DNA of 64,000 nt. It comes from Burkholderia pyrrocinia. GTDB taxonomy: Bacteria > Pseudomonadota > Gammaproteobacteria > Burkholderiales > Burkholderiaceae. Of the stretch, positions 9,147 to 17,760 are shown in pieces. The stretch lies in contig NZ_CP024903.1 of NCBI RefSeq assembly GCF_003330765.1, forward strand, positions 930,001-994,000, written 5' to 3'. The notes under the pieces were generated by a model. The model ran no database searches. It was not told the origin of the DNA and worked only from the letters and a program-made list of their open reading frames with translations. How positions within the stretch are numbered: the stretch's first letter is position 1; every line of letters begins with the position of its first letter. The position numbers and the translations under genes are program-made.

Positions 9147-9166
9147 CGGGGGTTGGCAAGCCCCCG
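9147..9166 (-). terminator. Hairpin with short T tract (second possible terminator)
   Basis: CGGGGG at 9147-9152 pairs with CCCCCG at 9161-9166. On the minus strand it is followed by GGTTTT. It lies between the end of the cepI operon and the stronger terminator at 9074-9094. Confidence 0.5.
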
Positions 9167-9189
9167 TTGTATTCATGCAACTTGCTGCC

Positions 9190-9222
9190 GCACCGGCCGC
9201 CGCGCATCGACGCGGCCGGTGC
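9190..9222 (-). other. Stable 11-bp hairpin just after the cepI-operon stop codon
   Basis: GCACCGGCCGC (9190-9200) and GCGGCCGGTGC (9212-9222) form an uninterrupted 11-bp stem with an 11-base loop, four bases after the stop codon of the preceding minus-strand gene. There is no T run. It may protect the 3' end of the mRNA or help termination. Confidence 0.5.
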
Positions 9223-9226
9223 GCAC

Positions 9227-9991
9227 TTACATGCCGGCGGCCCGCGCGTGCGCCGCAAACGCACCGAACCGTTCCTGCGCGACAGGCAGCGCGTACTTGT
9301 CGCGCATCTCCGTCTCGATCCACGCACAGGCCTCGCGCGCGCAGTCGGTCAATGCGTGCCGCGTCGCGTGCCCGTCGATGTCGTAGACGAAGCGCACGCC
9401 GACCTCGTCGTCGGCGACCTGTCGTTCGAGCTGGTTGAGCTGCAGTTGCGGCCCGTGCTGTTGCGACAGTGCGCGCAGCTCGTCGAAGTGATATTCGAGC
9501 CAGTCCGCGAAGAACAGGGCGTCGCTGTGGCACGGCAGGCGGAAGGCCGCGCTGCGCGACGGGCGCGGCCCGGCTTTGCCGGCCGCCGCATGCGGGTCGT
9601 GGTCCGCGGCGATCGATGCGTCGACAGGCGCGAGCGGATGCTGAATCCGCTGGTACGGTTCGCGATCGCGCAGCGCATGCCAAAGCAATTCGTCGCCGGC
9701 GGCACCGGACGGCTGCATCGTCAGGTCGTGCCGGCCGTTGCCGGCCGGGGCAATGTCGCGGATCACGAGGCGCAGCGAGCAGAGCGGCTCGTCCGCGACC
9801 AGCAGTGTCGCCGCACGCGGCAGCCCGCAGACGAGCGGCGCGGCGCCGGCGGCGCGAAACACGAGCCCGTGGCGGTCGAGCCGCACGAGCGGCAGCGGCC
9901 TGGGAAACGACGGATAGGCGACCGCGATGCGGGCGCCGTTGGCGCTCGTCAACCCGGGCATCATCGCGCGAAAGACCTGAGACTGGTCCAC
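9227..9991 (-). CDS. Conserved hypothetical protein cotranscribed with cepI
   Basis: The 254-residue protein has no domain I recognise. It lacks a signal peptide and membrane segments, so it is probably cytoplasmic. It corresponds by position to the gene next to cepI in Burkholderia cenocepacia (BCAM1871), which I recall being reported as cotranscribed with cepI and as increasing quorum-sensing activity; that identification rests on memory and synteny. The start is GTG 9991 with GGAGAA eight bases upstream. It begins 51 bp after the cepI stop codon and is followed by terminator hairpins, so the operon is cepI followed by this gene. Expression should depend on the cep box at 10714. Confidence 0.8.
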   Translation of the reverse strand: MDQSQVFRAMMPGLTSANGARIAVAYPSFPRPLPLVRLDRHGLVFRAAGAAPLVCGLPRAATLLVADEPLCSLRLVIRDIAPAGNGRHDLTMQPSGAAGDELLWHALRDREPYQRIQHPLAPVDASIAADHDPHAAAGKAGPRPSRSAAFRLPCHSDALFFADWLEYHFDELRALSQQHGPQLQLNQLERQVADDEVGVRFVYDIDGHATRHALTDCAREACAWIETEMRDKYALPVAQERFGAFAAHARAAGM

Positions 9992-10042
9992 GTTGGTTCT
10001 CCTTCGTTACGATGCCGCCCGGACGGAAACGCGCGTTCCGGT

Positions 10043-10651
10043 TCAGGCGGCGATAGCTTGCCGGGCTGCCTGCCCCGGCTCGATTCCTAGTGCCGCAAAC
10101 GTTTGCGGATCAATGTCGATCCAGCACGCGACCACCAGACGCCCGTCCACCTGCTTCGGCGGGCCTGCACGGTGCGCGTGTATGCCGATCCGGCGGAACA
10201 GCCGCTCCATGCTCGCGAACGTCACGCCGATCAGTTGCCGCGCGCCAAGCTGCGCCGCGCATTCGACGACGGCCGCTAGCATCGGGCGCACGGCCCACTC
10301 GGCATTGCCCGGCCCGCCTTCGTCGTCGGTCGCCGCGAACCTGGACAACTCCCAGACGGCAGCCGATTGCGGCAGCGGCATGTCTTCGGCGATCAGGTCG
10401 GCGAACAGCGACTTCAGCAGATACGGGCGCGTCGTGGGCAGCAGCCGCGCACATCCGCACATGTCGCCGCCGGCGTTTCGAGCGAACACGTAGACGGTAT
10501 CGTCGCGATCGAACTGGTCGCGCTCGAAACTTTCGTTCGCCGACGGGAGCGCCCAACCGAGCTGTTCGACGAACACGCGGCGCCGATAGCGCCCGAGATC
10601 CGCTGCCAGTTCGTGTGGTAACCGCCCTTCCTCGTGAACGAAGGTCTGCAT
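10043..10651 (-). CDS. cepI: N-acyl-homoserine lactone synthase CepI
   Basis: CepI makes N-octanoyl-homoserine lactone (and some hexanoyl form) from S-adenosylmethionine and acyl-ACP. The 202-residue protein is the expected length. It shows the LuxI-family residues: RRRVFVEQLGW near the N terminus, the acidic D and R positions in FERDQFDRDDTVYVFA and GCARLLPTTRPYLL, and the core VWELSRFA. The chosen ATG at 10651 gives the known N terminus MQTFVHEEGR. Transcription is expected from a promoter under the cep box 63 bp upstream, activated by CepR with its ligand. The gene downstream (9227-9991) is in the same operon. Confidence 0.97.
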   Translation of the reverse strand: MQTFVHEEGRLPHELAADLGRYRRRVFVEQLGWALPSANESFERDQFDRDDTVYVFARNAGGDMCGCARLLPTTRPYLLKSLFADLIAEDMPLPQSAAVWELSRFAATDDEGGPGNAEWAVRPMLAAVVECAAQLGARQLIGVTFASMERLFRRIGIHAHRAGPPKQVDGRLVVACWIDIDPQTFAALGIEPGQAARQAIAA

Positions 10652-10713
10652 GGGTGTCCTCGGATTTGTGCTTTTGTATGCGTGCATTACAGCGCGCGGC
10701 ACGAGGAGGCTGT

Positions 10714-10731
10714 AACTGGTAACTCTTACAG
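10714..10731 (-). promoter_or_regulatory. cep box (lux box) of cepI
   Basis: On the minus strand the site reads CTGTAAGAGTTACCAGTT, identical as far as I recall to the cep box of B. cenocepacia cepI. It carries the CTG-N10-CAG core of LuxR-type operators. CepR with octanoyl-homoserine lactone binds here and activates cepI. Confidence 0.9.
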
Positions 10732-10862
10732 GTTGGCGGCGTAAAGACGCCATTCAGGACGTGGTAACGGTTTCTTGATCGACGGGATTGAAAACCGGGC
10801 CGCTTTTGCTTATAAAGAGCGCCAGCATCGCGGAAATTGTCAGATGAATGCGCGACCGGTTG

Positions 10863-11306
10863 TCACTGGAGCGTCGGACCGGCATGATAGGCGTCGTTGT
10901 GCCCGAGCAGGGCCGACGCGACCGCGGCGGGCCAGTCGATGCAGGCGAGCCGCGCGGCGAGCGCGGCGGCCGTGCGGAACATGCCGATGTCGGCGCCCTT
11001 GGCGTCGACGGCCATCACGTTGCTGCGGACGTCGCCGCCTGCGATCACGAACGCGCCGGTCGCGCGTTCGAGGTACCAGTCCCAGCCGATGGTCACGTAT
11101 GCGACGCCGGCACTGGCCGTGCGCTGCCATTCGGTATAGCCGGCGAGGCGTGCGTCGATCGCGTTGTCGCGCAGCTCCGCAAGCAGCGATGCATCGAGGC
11201 CGCTTGCGACATGGTCGAGCGCAAGCGCGGCCAGTGCGCCTTCTGACAGGCGTACGTAGCCGTCCGGGGACGGGCCGGGGACCGGGTGCAGCAAAGGTGA
11301 AGTCAT
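10863..11306 (-). CDS. rsaM: RsaM, quorum-sensing repressor (DUF4902)
   Basis: The 147-residue protein lies between cepI and cepR, the conserved place of rsaM in Burkholderia. RsaM proteins limit acyl-homoserine lactone production; they form a beta-sandwich fold without a known DNA-binding motif. The sequence includes YTEWQRTASAGVAYVTIGWDWYLE, a characteristic core, and has no signal peptide. The start at 11306 lacks a strong ribosome binding site. The gene is divergent from cepR with 73 bp between start codons, and this spacer carries a lux-box-like palindrome (11343-11358), so both genes may respond to CepR. Confidence 0.93.
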   Translation of the reverse strand: MTSPLLHPVPGPSPDGYVRLSEGALAALALDHVASGLDASLLAELRDNAIDARLAGYTEWQRTASAGVAYVTIGWDWYLERATGAFVIAGGDVRSNVMAVDAKGADIGMFRTAAALAARLACIDWPAAVASALLGHNDAYHAGPTLQ

Positions 11307-11342
11307 GCGCGGAATGTATCAGCCCCGAATGGGAGCTGGCAC

Positions 11343-11358
11343 CTGACAAGTATGACAG
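11343..11358. promoter_or_regulatory. Lux-box-like palindrome in the rsaM-cepR spacer
   Basis: CTGACAAGTATGACAG has the CTG-N10-CAG core found in the cepI cep box. It ends 21 bases before the cepR start and begins 36 bases from the rsaM start. The position fits CepR feedback on its own promoter and on rsaM. The inner positions are less conserved than in the cepI box. Confidence 0.55.
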
Positions 11359-11379
11359 CGTGACGTTGTCGGAGAAAGA

Positions 11380-12099
11380 ATGGAACTGCGCTGGCAGGAT
11401 GCCTACCAACAATTCAGCGCCGCGGAAGACGAGCAGCAGCTCTTTCAGCGGATCGCCGCGTATTCCAAGCGGCTGGGATTCGAATACTGCTGTTACGGCA
11501 TTCGCGTACCGCTGCCGGTATCGAAGCCGGCGGTCGCCATCTTCAATACCTATCCGGACGGCTGGATGGCGCACTACCAGGCGCAGAACTACATCGAGAT
11601 CGATTCGACGGTTCGCGACGGCGTGCACAGCACCAACATGATCGTCTGGCCGGACGTCGACCGGATCGACCCGTGTCCGCTATGGCAGGACGCGCGGGAA
11701 TTCGGGCTGTCGGTGGGCGTCGCGCAGTCGAGCTGGGCGGCCCGCGGCGCGTTCGGCCTGCTGAGCATCGCACGCCACGCCGACCGGCTGACGCCGGCCG
11801 AGATCAACATGCTGACGCTGCAGACGAACTGGCTCGCGAACCTGTCGCATTCGCTGATGAGCCGCTTCATGGTGCCGAAGCTGTCGCCCGCGGCGGGCGT
11901 CGCGCTGACCGCGCGCGAGCGCGAAGTGCTGTGCTGGACGGCCGAGGGCAAGACCGCGTGCGAAATCGGCCAGATCCTCAGCATCTCGGAACGGACGGTC
12001 AACTTCCACGTCAACAACATCCTCGAGAAGCTCGGCGCGACGAACAAGGTCCAGGCGGTCGTCAAGGCGATCTCGGCCGGGCTCATCGAGGCACCCTGA
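11380..12099 (+). CDS. cepR: LuxR-family quorum-sensing regulator CepR
   Basis: CepR binds octanoyl-homoserine lactone and then activates or represses target promoters through cep boxes. The 239-residue protein has the autoinducer-binding domain (about residues 15-165), with conserved YCCYG, FNTYPDGWMAHY and VWPDV segments, and a GerE/LuxR helix-turn-helix (about 175-235), seen in LTAREREVLCWTAEGKTACE and SISERTVNFHVNNILEKLGA. GGAGAAAG precedes ATG 11380. It is divergent from rsaM and convergent with the MgtC-family gene. Confidence 0.97.
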   Translation: MELRWQDAYQQFSAAEDEQQLFQRIAAYSKRLGFEYCCYGIRVPLPVSKPAVAIFNTYPDGWMAHYQAQNYIEIDSTVRDGVHSTNMIVWPDVDRIDPCPLWQDAREFGLSVGVAQSSWAARGAFGLLSIARHADRLTPAEINMLTLQTNWLANLSHSLMSRFMVPKLSPAAGVALTAREREVLCWTAEGKTACEIGQILSISERTVNFHVNNILEKLGATNKVQAVVKAISAGLIEAP

Positions 12100-12107
12100 C
12101 ACGGGCG

Positions 12108-12139
12108 ATGGCGGCGGCGCCGAATCCGGCTGCCGCCAT
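12108..12139. terminator. GC-rich hairpin between the cepR and mgtC-like 3' ends
   Basis: ATGGCGGC (12108-12115) pairs with GCCGCCAT (12132-12139) in the 45-bp gap between convergent genes. There is no T tract on either side, so it is only a possible bidirectional terminator. Confidence 0.4.
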
Positions 12140-12144
12140 GCCGC

Positions 12145-12861
12145 TTACTCCATCATCGGCTCCGCTTCCTTCGCGGTCCAGCTCACGCTGGAAATGCTCT
12201 TCTCCATGCTGATCCGGCTCGCGATCTGCTCGAGCTTCTGCTGATCCTTCGGATGCAGCTTCAGCGTCGCGGTGACCTTCAGCCGGTCCGGCCGGTCCGG
12301 CTGGTCAGGTACGTCCTCGCTCGTGAGGCTCTGGAACGACAGCGGCTTCGCGTACATCGAGTTCGACAGCAGCGTGCGGATGTGCACTTCGTCAGAGGCC
12401 AGGCAGATCACGGTGATCTGGTATTCGCGCACGAGATCGGCGTTCGACACCGGCGTCGCGTTGATCGCCTGGCTGACGCCGCGCAGCACCGTATTGGTGA
12501 GCAGCACGACGCCCGTGCCGGCGAGCGCGGGCACGAAATGACCGGAGCCGGACAGCACGCCGACGGCGGCCGAGCACCACAGCGTCGCGGCCGTGTTGAT
12601 ACCCTGGATCGAACCCTTGTCGCGCATGATCACGCCGCCGCCGAGAAAGCCGACGCCCGACACGACGTATGCGGCGATCTGCGTGACGCCCGCGACGCCG
12701 TTGCCGGTCAGCACGCCGAGCGTGACGAACAGGCACGAGCCGCTCGCGACGAGCGTGATCGTGCGAAGGCCGGCCGTGCGCTGGCGCATCTGGCGCTCGA
12801 GGCCGATGGCGACGCCGCAGGCGAACGCGGTGAAAAGACGGAGTGCGAAATCGAAAGTCAT
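12145..12861 (-). CDS. MgtC/SapB-family inner-membrane protein
   Basis: The 238-residue protein has an N-terminal MgtC domain with four to five hydrophobic segments and the family signatures GVAIGLERQMRQRTAGLRT, GVGFLGGGVIMRD and GINTAATLWCSAAVGVLSG. A cytosolic ACT-like C-terminal region follows (about 150-235). In Salmonella and Mycobacterium, MgtC helps survival in low magnesium and in macrophages, partly by inhibiting the F-type ATP synthase; whether this homologue does so is unknown. The start at 12861 has AGGACA upstream. The gene is convergent with cepR. Confidence 0.9.
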   Translation of the reverse strand: MTFDFALRLFTAFACGVAIGLERQMRQRTAGLRTITLVASGSCLFVTLGVLTGNGVAGVTQIAAYVVSGVGFLGGGVIMRDKGSIQGINTAATLWCSAAVGVLSGSGHFVPALAGTGVVLLTNTVLRGVSQAINATPVSNADLVREYQITVICLASDEVHIRTLLSNSMYAKPLSFQSLTSEDVPDQPDRPDRLKVTATLKLHPKDQQKLEQIASRISMEKSISSVSWTAKEAEPMME

Positions 12862-13146
12862 GGTTGTCCTGCCGTGCGAGGAGCGCATGCCGGCTCGCGT
12901 CGCCGCGGCGCAATGCCGAAGGCGACGCGAAGATGGCCGTCATCGCGCGGTACGGTACCGCGCAAATGCGTCATTCAGTGTGAAACGGTAGGCGTGCGGG
13001 CTCGCGGAACGCGAGCCGGGGCAGGAGAACTGCGTCGGACAGGCATTCAGGCGGCAAGCGGCGCACGCAACGGAGTGCTGCAACTGTCCACGATGGTTCC
13101 TGAAGGAAGAATGGGCGGCATTCTAGTGGGCGGCGAACGCATGCGT
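12862..13146. other. Intergenic region upstream of the MgtC-family gene
   Basis: About 300 bp separate the minus-strand MgtC start from the minus-strand efflux operon end, so the MgtC promoter should lie here. I see no convincing gene, leader peptide or riboswitch. Confidence 0.5.
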
Positions 13147-13166
13147 CAACCGCCTTGCGGCGGTTG
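13147..13166 (-). terminator. Hairpin after the efflux operon
   Basis: CAACCGCC (13147-13154) pairs with GGCGGTTG (13159-13166) around TTGC, two bases beyond the stop codon of the outer-membrane factor gene. There is no T run, so termination strength is uncertain. Confidence 0.5.
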
Positions 13167-13168
13167 CA

Positions 13169-14713
13169 CTACTGCGCCGAGCCGATCGTCCCCGTCGCGA
13201 GCGCGAGCGCGGCGGCCGCCGACAGCGCGCCGGCATAGCTGTCGACCTCCGCGTTCCGGGCCGCGAGCAGTTGACTTTGCGCGATCGTCGCATCGGTAAC
13301 CGAGCCGACGCCGTTCCGGTACGCGGTCAGCGCCGCATCGTAGCTCGTCTGCGCGGCATCGACGAGCGCGTTCGCGGCGTCGTGCGACGCGAGGCTCGTC
13401 TGCACCGCGTTCTGCGCGGCGACGACCTGGCGGACGGCTTCTTCCTTGGTCCGCGTGAGACGCGCGGATGCGCTTTCCGCATCGTTGCGCGCCTGCATCA
13501 GCACGGCCGAGCGCAGGCCGCCGTCGTACAGCGGGATCGTCACGCCGAGGAACACGCCGCCGCCGTAGCGGCTGCCGTTCAGGTTGACGGTCGGCGCCTG
13601 GTCGCCGATCGCGGGCAGCGCGGAGATGGCCGTGCCGCCGCTCGCGTACGACGTCGACGCGGACAGGAATATCTTCGGCATGAACGCGGCTTCCGCGGCC
13701 TTGATCTTCGCGCGATTGGCCTTTTCGAGCGCAAACGCGCCCTGCAGGTCAGGGCGGCGCGCGATCGCGTCCGATACGATCGAGTCGACCGACGAACCGA
13801 GCGCGGGCGGCAGCTGCCGTTTCGGCAGCGCGGCGATCGTCGGCTTCGACAGCGGCGAGATGCCGAGCGCGGAGACGAGGGCGAGGTAGCTGTCGCTCGC
13901 CGCGCCGTTCGCCTGCACGAGCGCGAGGTTCGCTTGCGCGCGGTTCTGCGTCGACTGTGCGAGCTCGACGACCGTGCCGACGCCGTGCTTGAGCCGCGCG
14001 CGGGATGCCGCGAGGATCGCGTCCGCGTTCGCGAGACCCTGTTGCGCGCTGAGTGCGCGCGAGCGCGCGGCTTCGTATCGGTAGTACGCGACCGTCACGT
14101 CGTGGATCACCTGCTGGTGCACGGCCGTGAACGCGACGTTCGACGCGATCGATGCCTGTTCGGCCGCTTCGACGCGCGCCGCGCGGCCGCCGAAATCGAA
14201 CAACAGCCATTGCAGCGACAGCGCCGAGATCGTGCCGTGCACGGTGGTGTTGCTCGATGAGTCGCCGAGTATCGTCGACGTCGAGCCGTGGCTCGTCTGA
14301 TACGCGCCCATGGCCGTCGCCGACAGTCGCGGCAGGTAGGCGGCCTTTGCAAGGCCGACCGCGAGCGCCGCGTTGCGCGCGTCGTTCCATGCGATACGGG
14401 TCAGCGGGTTCTCCGATTCGGCGAGATCGATCAGCTCGGGCAGCGTGTACGCATGCGCGGAATCGAGCGCAGCCGGCGGCGATACCGACGCGAGCGCCGG
14501 CGAGGCGGGCAGCGTGTAGTCGTGTGCGCCTTGCGCGGACGCGCGCGGCGGCCCCGGCACGATGTCGCCCGCGGCCGACGTTTGCGGCTGCCACGGGCGG
14601 TCGGACGCCTCCGGCGCCAGATCGATCGACGACGTCGCGCAGCCGGCCAGCGCGACGGCGGTCGCGAGGGCGGCGGCGGCGATCGACGCGGCCGGCGGTT
14701 CAGGTAGGCGCAT
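13169..14713 (-). CDS. NodT-type outer-membrane efflux lipoprotein (MdtP-like)
   Basis: The 514-residue protein is a TolC-like outer-membrane factor that would complete a tripartite efflux pump. It has a lipoprotein signal with lipobox LAGC (Cys about residue 25). Two OEP repeats follow, with LPELIDLAESENPLTRIAWN in the first and YDAALTAYRNGVGSVTDATI in the second. It is the last gene of a minus-strand operon and overlaps the upstream FUSC gene by 14 bp, implying translational coupling. Gene order and types match E. coli mdtNOP with ytcA. Confidence 0.92.
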   Translation of the reverse strand: MRLPEPPAASIAAAALATAVALAGCATSSIDLAPEASDRPWQPQTSAAGDIVPGPPRASAQGAHDYTLPASPALASVSPPAALDSAHAYTLPELIDLAESENPLTRIAWNDARNAALAVGLAKAAYLPRLSATAMGAYQTSHGSTSTILGDSSSNTTVHGTISALSLQWLLFDFGGRAARVEAAEQASIASNVAFTAVHQQVIHDVTVAYYRYEAARSRALSAQQGLANADAILAASRARLKHGVGTVVELAQSTQNRAQANLALVQANGAASDSYLALVSALGISPLSKPTIAALPKRQLPPALGSSVDSIVSDAIARRPDLQGAFALEKANRAKIKAAEAAFMPKIFLSASTSYASGGTAISALPAIGDQAPTVNLNGSRYGGGVFLGVTIPLYDGGLRSAVLMQARNDAESASARLTRTKEEAVRQVVAAQNAVQTSLASHDAANALVDAAQTSYDAALTAYRNGVGSVTDATIAQSQLLAARNAEVDSYAGALSAAAALALATGTIGSAQ

Positions 14714-16730
14714 GAGGGACGGGCTCCTTCGGTGTGGCTTGACGGGCGGCGTCGGCGATGTGCGCGAGCCGCGTGTCGATCAGGTTCAGCAACGCGTCGC
14801 GTGCGGGGTCGGTGGGGGCGGTGTTCGGCGGCGGGGCCGGCGGCGCGGGAGAATCCGGATGGGGCGCGGCTTCGTCGTCGCGCGGTTCGACTACGCGTGC
14901 GAGCCGCGCGCCGATCGCCGCGTCGCCCGGCGCGCGTTCGGCGAGCAGGAACAGCGGGCCTTCGATCGCGCCGAGTTCCGCGAGCGCGCATCGCCGCGAC
15001 GCGAGCCACGCGGCGGCCGGCCGTACCCACGACGGTTCGTAATGGATCAGGCCGAGCTCCTGCGAAATCGCGCCGTGACGCGCGAACGCTTCGGCGGCCA
15101 GCGCGCGCCGCTCGGCCGGCTGCGCGATCTGCGCGACGCGCCGCCACTGGTCGAGCAGCGCCGCGATCGCGGTGTCGATCTGCTTGCCGATGCTGACGGG
15201 CCAGATGCGCGTGAACACGAGATATACGACCACGTTGCCGAGCAGGATGCCGATCGTGCGATCGCGCGCGAGCGTCAGGTCGAAGCCGGGGCCCGCGCCC
15301 TGGATCACGCACAGGAAGAACGCGAATGCGACCTGGAAACCCGCATACGCGATGCGTGGCGACCCGAATGCGACCCACGCGGCCAGCCACGCGCCGGCGA
15401 ACACGAGCGCCATCAGCTCGCCGATCGACGACAGCGACGGCACGACGAATACGAGCGCGGCCGTGCCGATCAGCGCGCCGGCGATGCAGCCGGCAATGCG
15501 CAGCGTGAGCTTTTCGACGGTTTCGGCCGTCGAGCCGAGCGACACCATGTAGCAGGTGATGAAGCAGGTATGGATGCCCGACCAGTCGAGCTGCGAGTAC
15601 AGCAGGTAGCAGAACATCGCCGCTGCTGTTGTTTTGAGCGCATAGCGGATGTGGTCGGGATTGGTGCGCGCGTCGGGCAGGAAGAAGCCGCCGCGTGGTG
15701 CGGCTGGCGCAGGCGGCGCGGCGGTTTCTGTCGGCGCATCGGCCGACGCGTCGGTCGCGGCCGGTTCCGCGAAGTGCGTGATCGCCGTGTGCAGGTCCGT
15801 CGCGACGACGCGTGCGAGCGGCGCCAGCGCATCGGCTGCCGGCAGCGCGAGCGTCACGTCGACCGGATAGCCGCCGTGTTCGAGAATCGCGGCCATGTCG
15901 TCGAGCGTCGTGGCGATCGGCGCGGCGAATGCGTCGGGCAGCCGCGCGTCCGGCTCGCGGTCCGCGAGCGCGACCGCCACGAGCAGCGCGGTGCTCGACG
16001 CGACGGCCTGCCGCAGCGCGACGACATCGGCGACCGACGACGAGCCTTCGAGCTTCGACAGCTTGAGCCACGTGAGCAACTGCTTGTCGCCTTCGCGCAG
16101 GCCCGCGTCGAACGCGGCGCGCGCGTCGTCATCGCCGCGCAGCCGGAGCGCCGCGAGCCGCAGCCGCTTCGCGAGCTGCGCGAGCGCGAGCTTGCGCGGC
16201 GACGGCGCGATCAGCAGGTTGACGACGATCGCGACGCCGACGGGGATCGCGACCATCAGCCATGCATACAGCAACGCGCGCGTCGCGGCCTCGCCGACCG
16301 GCGCCAGGCCGAGCTGGTCGAGCCCGAAGCCGACGATCATCGCGAGGATCGCGCCGACGGGGCGCAGCTTGCTGGCGGACGTCAGGTAGAGCAGCCCGAT
16401 CGACATCACGGTCATGCACGCGACCCGCAGGATCGAATAGTCGATGCTGAAGATCGCGATGCCCATCACGAGTGCGATCACGACCGTGACGAGCAGCAGC
16501 ATCGCGACCGCGAGCAGGACGCTCGTTACGCGGTCGGCGCGGTTCAGGAAGAACACGACATACGCGGAAATCGCGGCTTCCGGCGTGCCGTACCCGCTCG
16601 TCACGAGCACGACCAGCGCGCAGATCAGCGCGACCCGTACGGCCATCGCCGTGCGCCCGGGAAACGGCACGAGCAGCCGCAGGACTTCGCGCGGGCCCGG
16701 CGACCGGACGTCAGCGGCAGGCAGTGCCAT
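14700..16730 (-). CDS. FUSC-family inner-membrane exporter (MdtO/AaeB-like)
   Basis: The 676-residue protein has two clusters of about five to six hydrophobic segments (roughly residues 25-185 and 350-510), each followed by a soluble domain; this is the duplicated fusaric acid resistance/YccC plan. Recognisable pieces include GTPEAAISAYVVFFLNRADR in the first half and FITCYMVSLGSTAETVEKLT in the second. Such proteins export aromatic acids or hydrophobic drugs with an HlyD-type partner. It overlaps the HlyD gene by 20 bp and the outer-membrane factor gene by 14 bp, so the three products are almost certainly one pump. Confidence 0.92.
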   Translation of the reverse strand: MALPAADVRSPGPREVLRLLVPFPGRTAMAVRVALICALVVLVTSGYGTPEAAISAYVVFFLNRADRVTSVLLAVAMLLLVTVVIALVMGIAIFSIDYSILRVACMTVMSIGLLYLTSASKLRPVGAILAMIVGFGLDQLGLAPVGEAATRALLYAWLMVAIPVGVAIVVNLLIAPSPRKLALAQLAKRLRLAALRLRGDDDARAAFDAGLREGDKQLLTWLKLSKLEGSSSVADVVALRQAVASSTALLVAVALADREPDARLPDAFAAPIATTLDDMAAILEHGGYPVDVTLALPAADALAPLARVVATDLHTAITHFAEPAATDASADAPTETAAPPAPAAPRGGFFLPDARTNPDHIRYALKTTAAAMFCYLLYSQLDWSGIHTCFITCYMVSLGSTAETVEKLTLRIAGCIAGALIGTAALVFVVPSLSSIGELMALVFAGAWLAAWVAFGSPRIAYAGFQVAFAFFLCVIQGAGPGFDLTLARDRTIGILLGNVVVYLVFTRIWPVSIGKQIDTAIAALLDQWRRVAQIAQPAERRALAAEAFARHGAISQELGLIHYEPSWVRPAAAWLASRRCALAELGAIEGPLFLLAERAPGDAAIGARLARVVEPRDDEAAPHPDSPAPPAPPPNTAPTDPARDALLNLIDTRLAHIADAARQATPKEPVPHAPT

Positions 16731-17760
16731 GCCGGACCTCGACGATCGCGCTCGCGCCGACGCGCACGAGCTTGCCGTCGGGTTCGTCGAGCTTCACGCG
16801 CACGGGGAAGCGCTGCGCGACGTGCACCCAGTTCACCGAGTTCTGCACGATCGGCAGCGAGCGCGGCAGGTTGATGCGAGCGCTGTCCGCGATGCCCGCG
16901 CCGATGCCGACGACCTTGCCCGTCATCGGGCGGCTGCGGTCGATCATCGAATAGACGGTCGCGCAGTCGCCGACCTCGATGCGGTTCAGCGACGTCTCGC
17001 GGAAATTGCCGACGGCGAACCATTCGCTCGCGTCGATCAGCGTGAAGATCGACTGGTTCGGCGCAAGGGTTTCGCCGGCGAGGACGCTCAAGCCCGTCAC
17101 GAGGCCGTTGTGCGGCGCGCGCACGATCGTATCGTCGAGCGCGTGCTGCGCGCGGGCCAGTGCGGCCTCGCGCGCATGCAGCGTCGCGATCGCGTCGGCG
17201 TCGTCGCCGATCGTCTGCGCGGACGCGCGCTGCTGCTCCTGTGCCTGCGCGAGCGACACGGCCGCGTCGCGCTGGCGGACCTTCGCCTGGTCGAACTGCT
17301 GCGCGCTGACATAGCCTTGCGCGGCGAGCGGCGCGAGCCGGTTCACGTCGCGCGTCGCGAGGTCGTGGTTCTGCGTCGCGCGCTTGACCTGCTCGGCGGC
17401 GACCGACGCGTTCGAGCGCTCGCCGATCAGCGAACGGCGGCGCGTGTCGAGCGATGCGCGCGCGAGCTCGAGGTCGGCCTGCGCCTGCGCAACCGTCAGC
17501 CGGTACGGCACGGGATCGATTTCATACAGCAGGTCGCCCTTTGCGACGCGCTGGTTTTCATGCACCGCGAGCCGGACGATGCGGCCGCCGACAGGCGATG
17601 CGACATGCACGATGTCCGCGTCGATCGACGCGTCGTCGGTGGACGGATAGGCCGTCGTGCGGTGGTACGCGTACGCGAGCGCCGCGATGCCGAGCGCGAC
17701 GATCGCCAGCGCGATCACGCGGCCTTTCATGGAGGGGCGGGCGATTCCGGCGGCCTTCAT
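16711..17760 (-). CDS. HlyD-family membrane fusion protein (MdtN/EmrA-like)
   Basis: The 349-residue protein has one N-terminal membrane anchor (about residues 12-30), a biotinyl-lipoyl domain split around a coiled coil, and a C-terminal beta-barrel. ASIDADIVHVASPVGGRIVR and VRAPHNGLVTGLSVLAGETL are the two halves of the lipoyl motif; the region between (about residues 90-200) is Ala/Arg/Gln-rich coiled coil. The start at 17760 overlaps the stop codon of the small upstream gene (ATGA), while an internal ATG at 17730 is less favoured. It bridges the FUSC exporter and the outer-membrane factor in the periplasm. Confidence 0.93.
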   Translation of the reverse strand: MKAAGIARPSMKGRVIALAIVALGIAALAYAYHRTTAYPSTDDASIDADIVHVASPVGGRIVRLAVHENQRVAKGDLLYEIDPVPYRLTVAQAQADLELARASLDTRRRSLIGERSNASVAAEQVKRATQNHDLATRDVNRLAPLAAQGYVSAQQFDQAKVRQRDAAVSLAQAQEQQRASAQTIGDDADAIATLHAREAALARAQHALDDTIVRAPHNGLVTGLSVLAGETLAPNQSIFTLIDASEWFAVGNFRETSLNRIEVGDCATVYSMIDRSRPMTGKVVGIGAGIADSARINLPRSLPIVQNSVNWVHVAQRFPVRVKLDEPDGKLVRVGASAIVEVRHGTACR

